A stretch of DNA of 5,167 nt, taken from Bacteroidota bacterium (GTDB lineage: Bacteria; Bacteroidota; Bacteroidia; Chitinophagales; Chitinophagaceae). The stretch spans positions 1-5,167 of the forward strand of contig JAEZRL010000479.1 of the NCBI GenBank assembly GCA_023440945.1, given 5' to 3'. Of the stretch, positions 5,052 to 5,167 are shown piece by piece; positions within the stretch are counted from its first letter, which is position 1, and every line of letters begins with the position of its first letter. The notes under the pieces are model-generated. The model worked only from the letters and a program-made list of their open reading frames with translations, searched no databases and was not told the origin of the DNA. The translations under genes were made by a program, and so were the position numbers.

Positions 5052-5167
5052 TAACTTGTAACTTTTTACGAACATCTTGTAGTTCATCACCTTTTACTTT
5101 CTTTGCCTTGATGCAAAGAAAGTAACAAAGAAAAATCAAGAACGGATGATATACAGCCCATCCGTTC
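5052..5167 (+). repeat. Two-hairpin interspersed element, copy C (runs to window edge)
   Basis: Hairpin I is the cleanest of the three: TTACTTTCTTTGC (5094-5106), loop CTTGAT (5107-5112), GCAAAGAAAGTAA (5113-5125), a perfect 13-bp stem. The 9-nt linker CAAAGAAAA leads to ATCAAG (5135-5140). Hairpin II is GAACGGATG (5140-5148), loop ATATACAGCC (5149-5158), CATCCGTTC (5159-5167), ending exactly at the window edge. Any trailing CTTGAT would lie outside. Upstream homology to copy A starts at about 5052. Confidence 0.8.

Overview
This window most likely comes from a member of the Bacteroidota, probably a Chitinophagaceae- or Sphingobacteriales-like genome. The evidence is AT-rich intergenic DNA, translation starts without Shine-Dalgarno sequences, a soluble PAS-PAS histidine kinase of a style common in that phylum, and intergenic palindromic repeats. 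The lineage is an inference from style, not from a marker gene.

The core (4782 down to 770, all on the minus strand) is one tight operon: kaiC, then kaiB (copy 1), then a second divergent kaiB (copy 2), then a cytosolic PAS-PAS sensor histidine kinase. The gaps are 3, 1 and 10 nt. A stem plus T-tract terminator lies 12 nt beyond the kinase stop. The KaiC has intact ATPase motifs in both the CI and CII domains. It carries a Ser-Ser pair where cyanobacterial KaiC has the Ser-Thr phosphosite, and it ends in a long charged coiled-coil extension. No KaiA, SasA or RpaA gene is present. The set therefore looks like a KaiA-independent KaiB-KaiC timer whose output probably passes through the linked kinase to a response regulator encoded elsewhere. 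The two KaiBs share about 46% identity by hand alignment and differ at positions that matter for KaiB fold switching, so they probably have different jobs.

The flanks (1-769 and 4783-5167) have almost no coding capacity but are structured. Three copies of an interspersed element (A at 161-340 plus, B at 560-639 minus, C at 5052-5167 plus) each hold two successive hairpins. The arms differ between copies but remain perfectly complementary. The CTTGAT loop of hairpin I is complementary to an ATCAAG segment just before hairpin II, so a pseudoknot or alternative pairing is possible. A second, unrelated repeat (62-108 and 679-725) lies outside A and B. The kai operon is bracketed by inverted copies B and C. 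Upstream of kaiC there is a candidate Bacteroidota-type promoter that coincides with an inverted repeat. The left edge may hold the first codons of another minus-strand gene.
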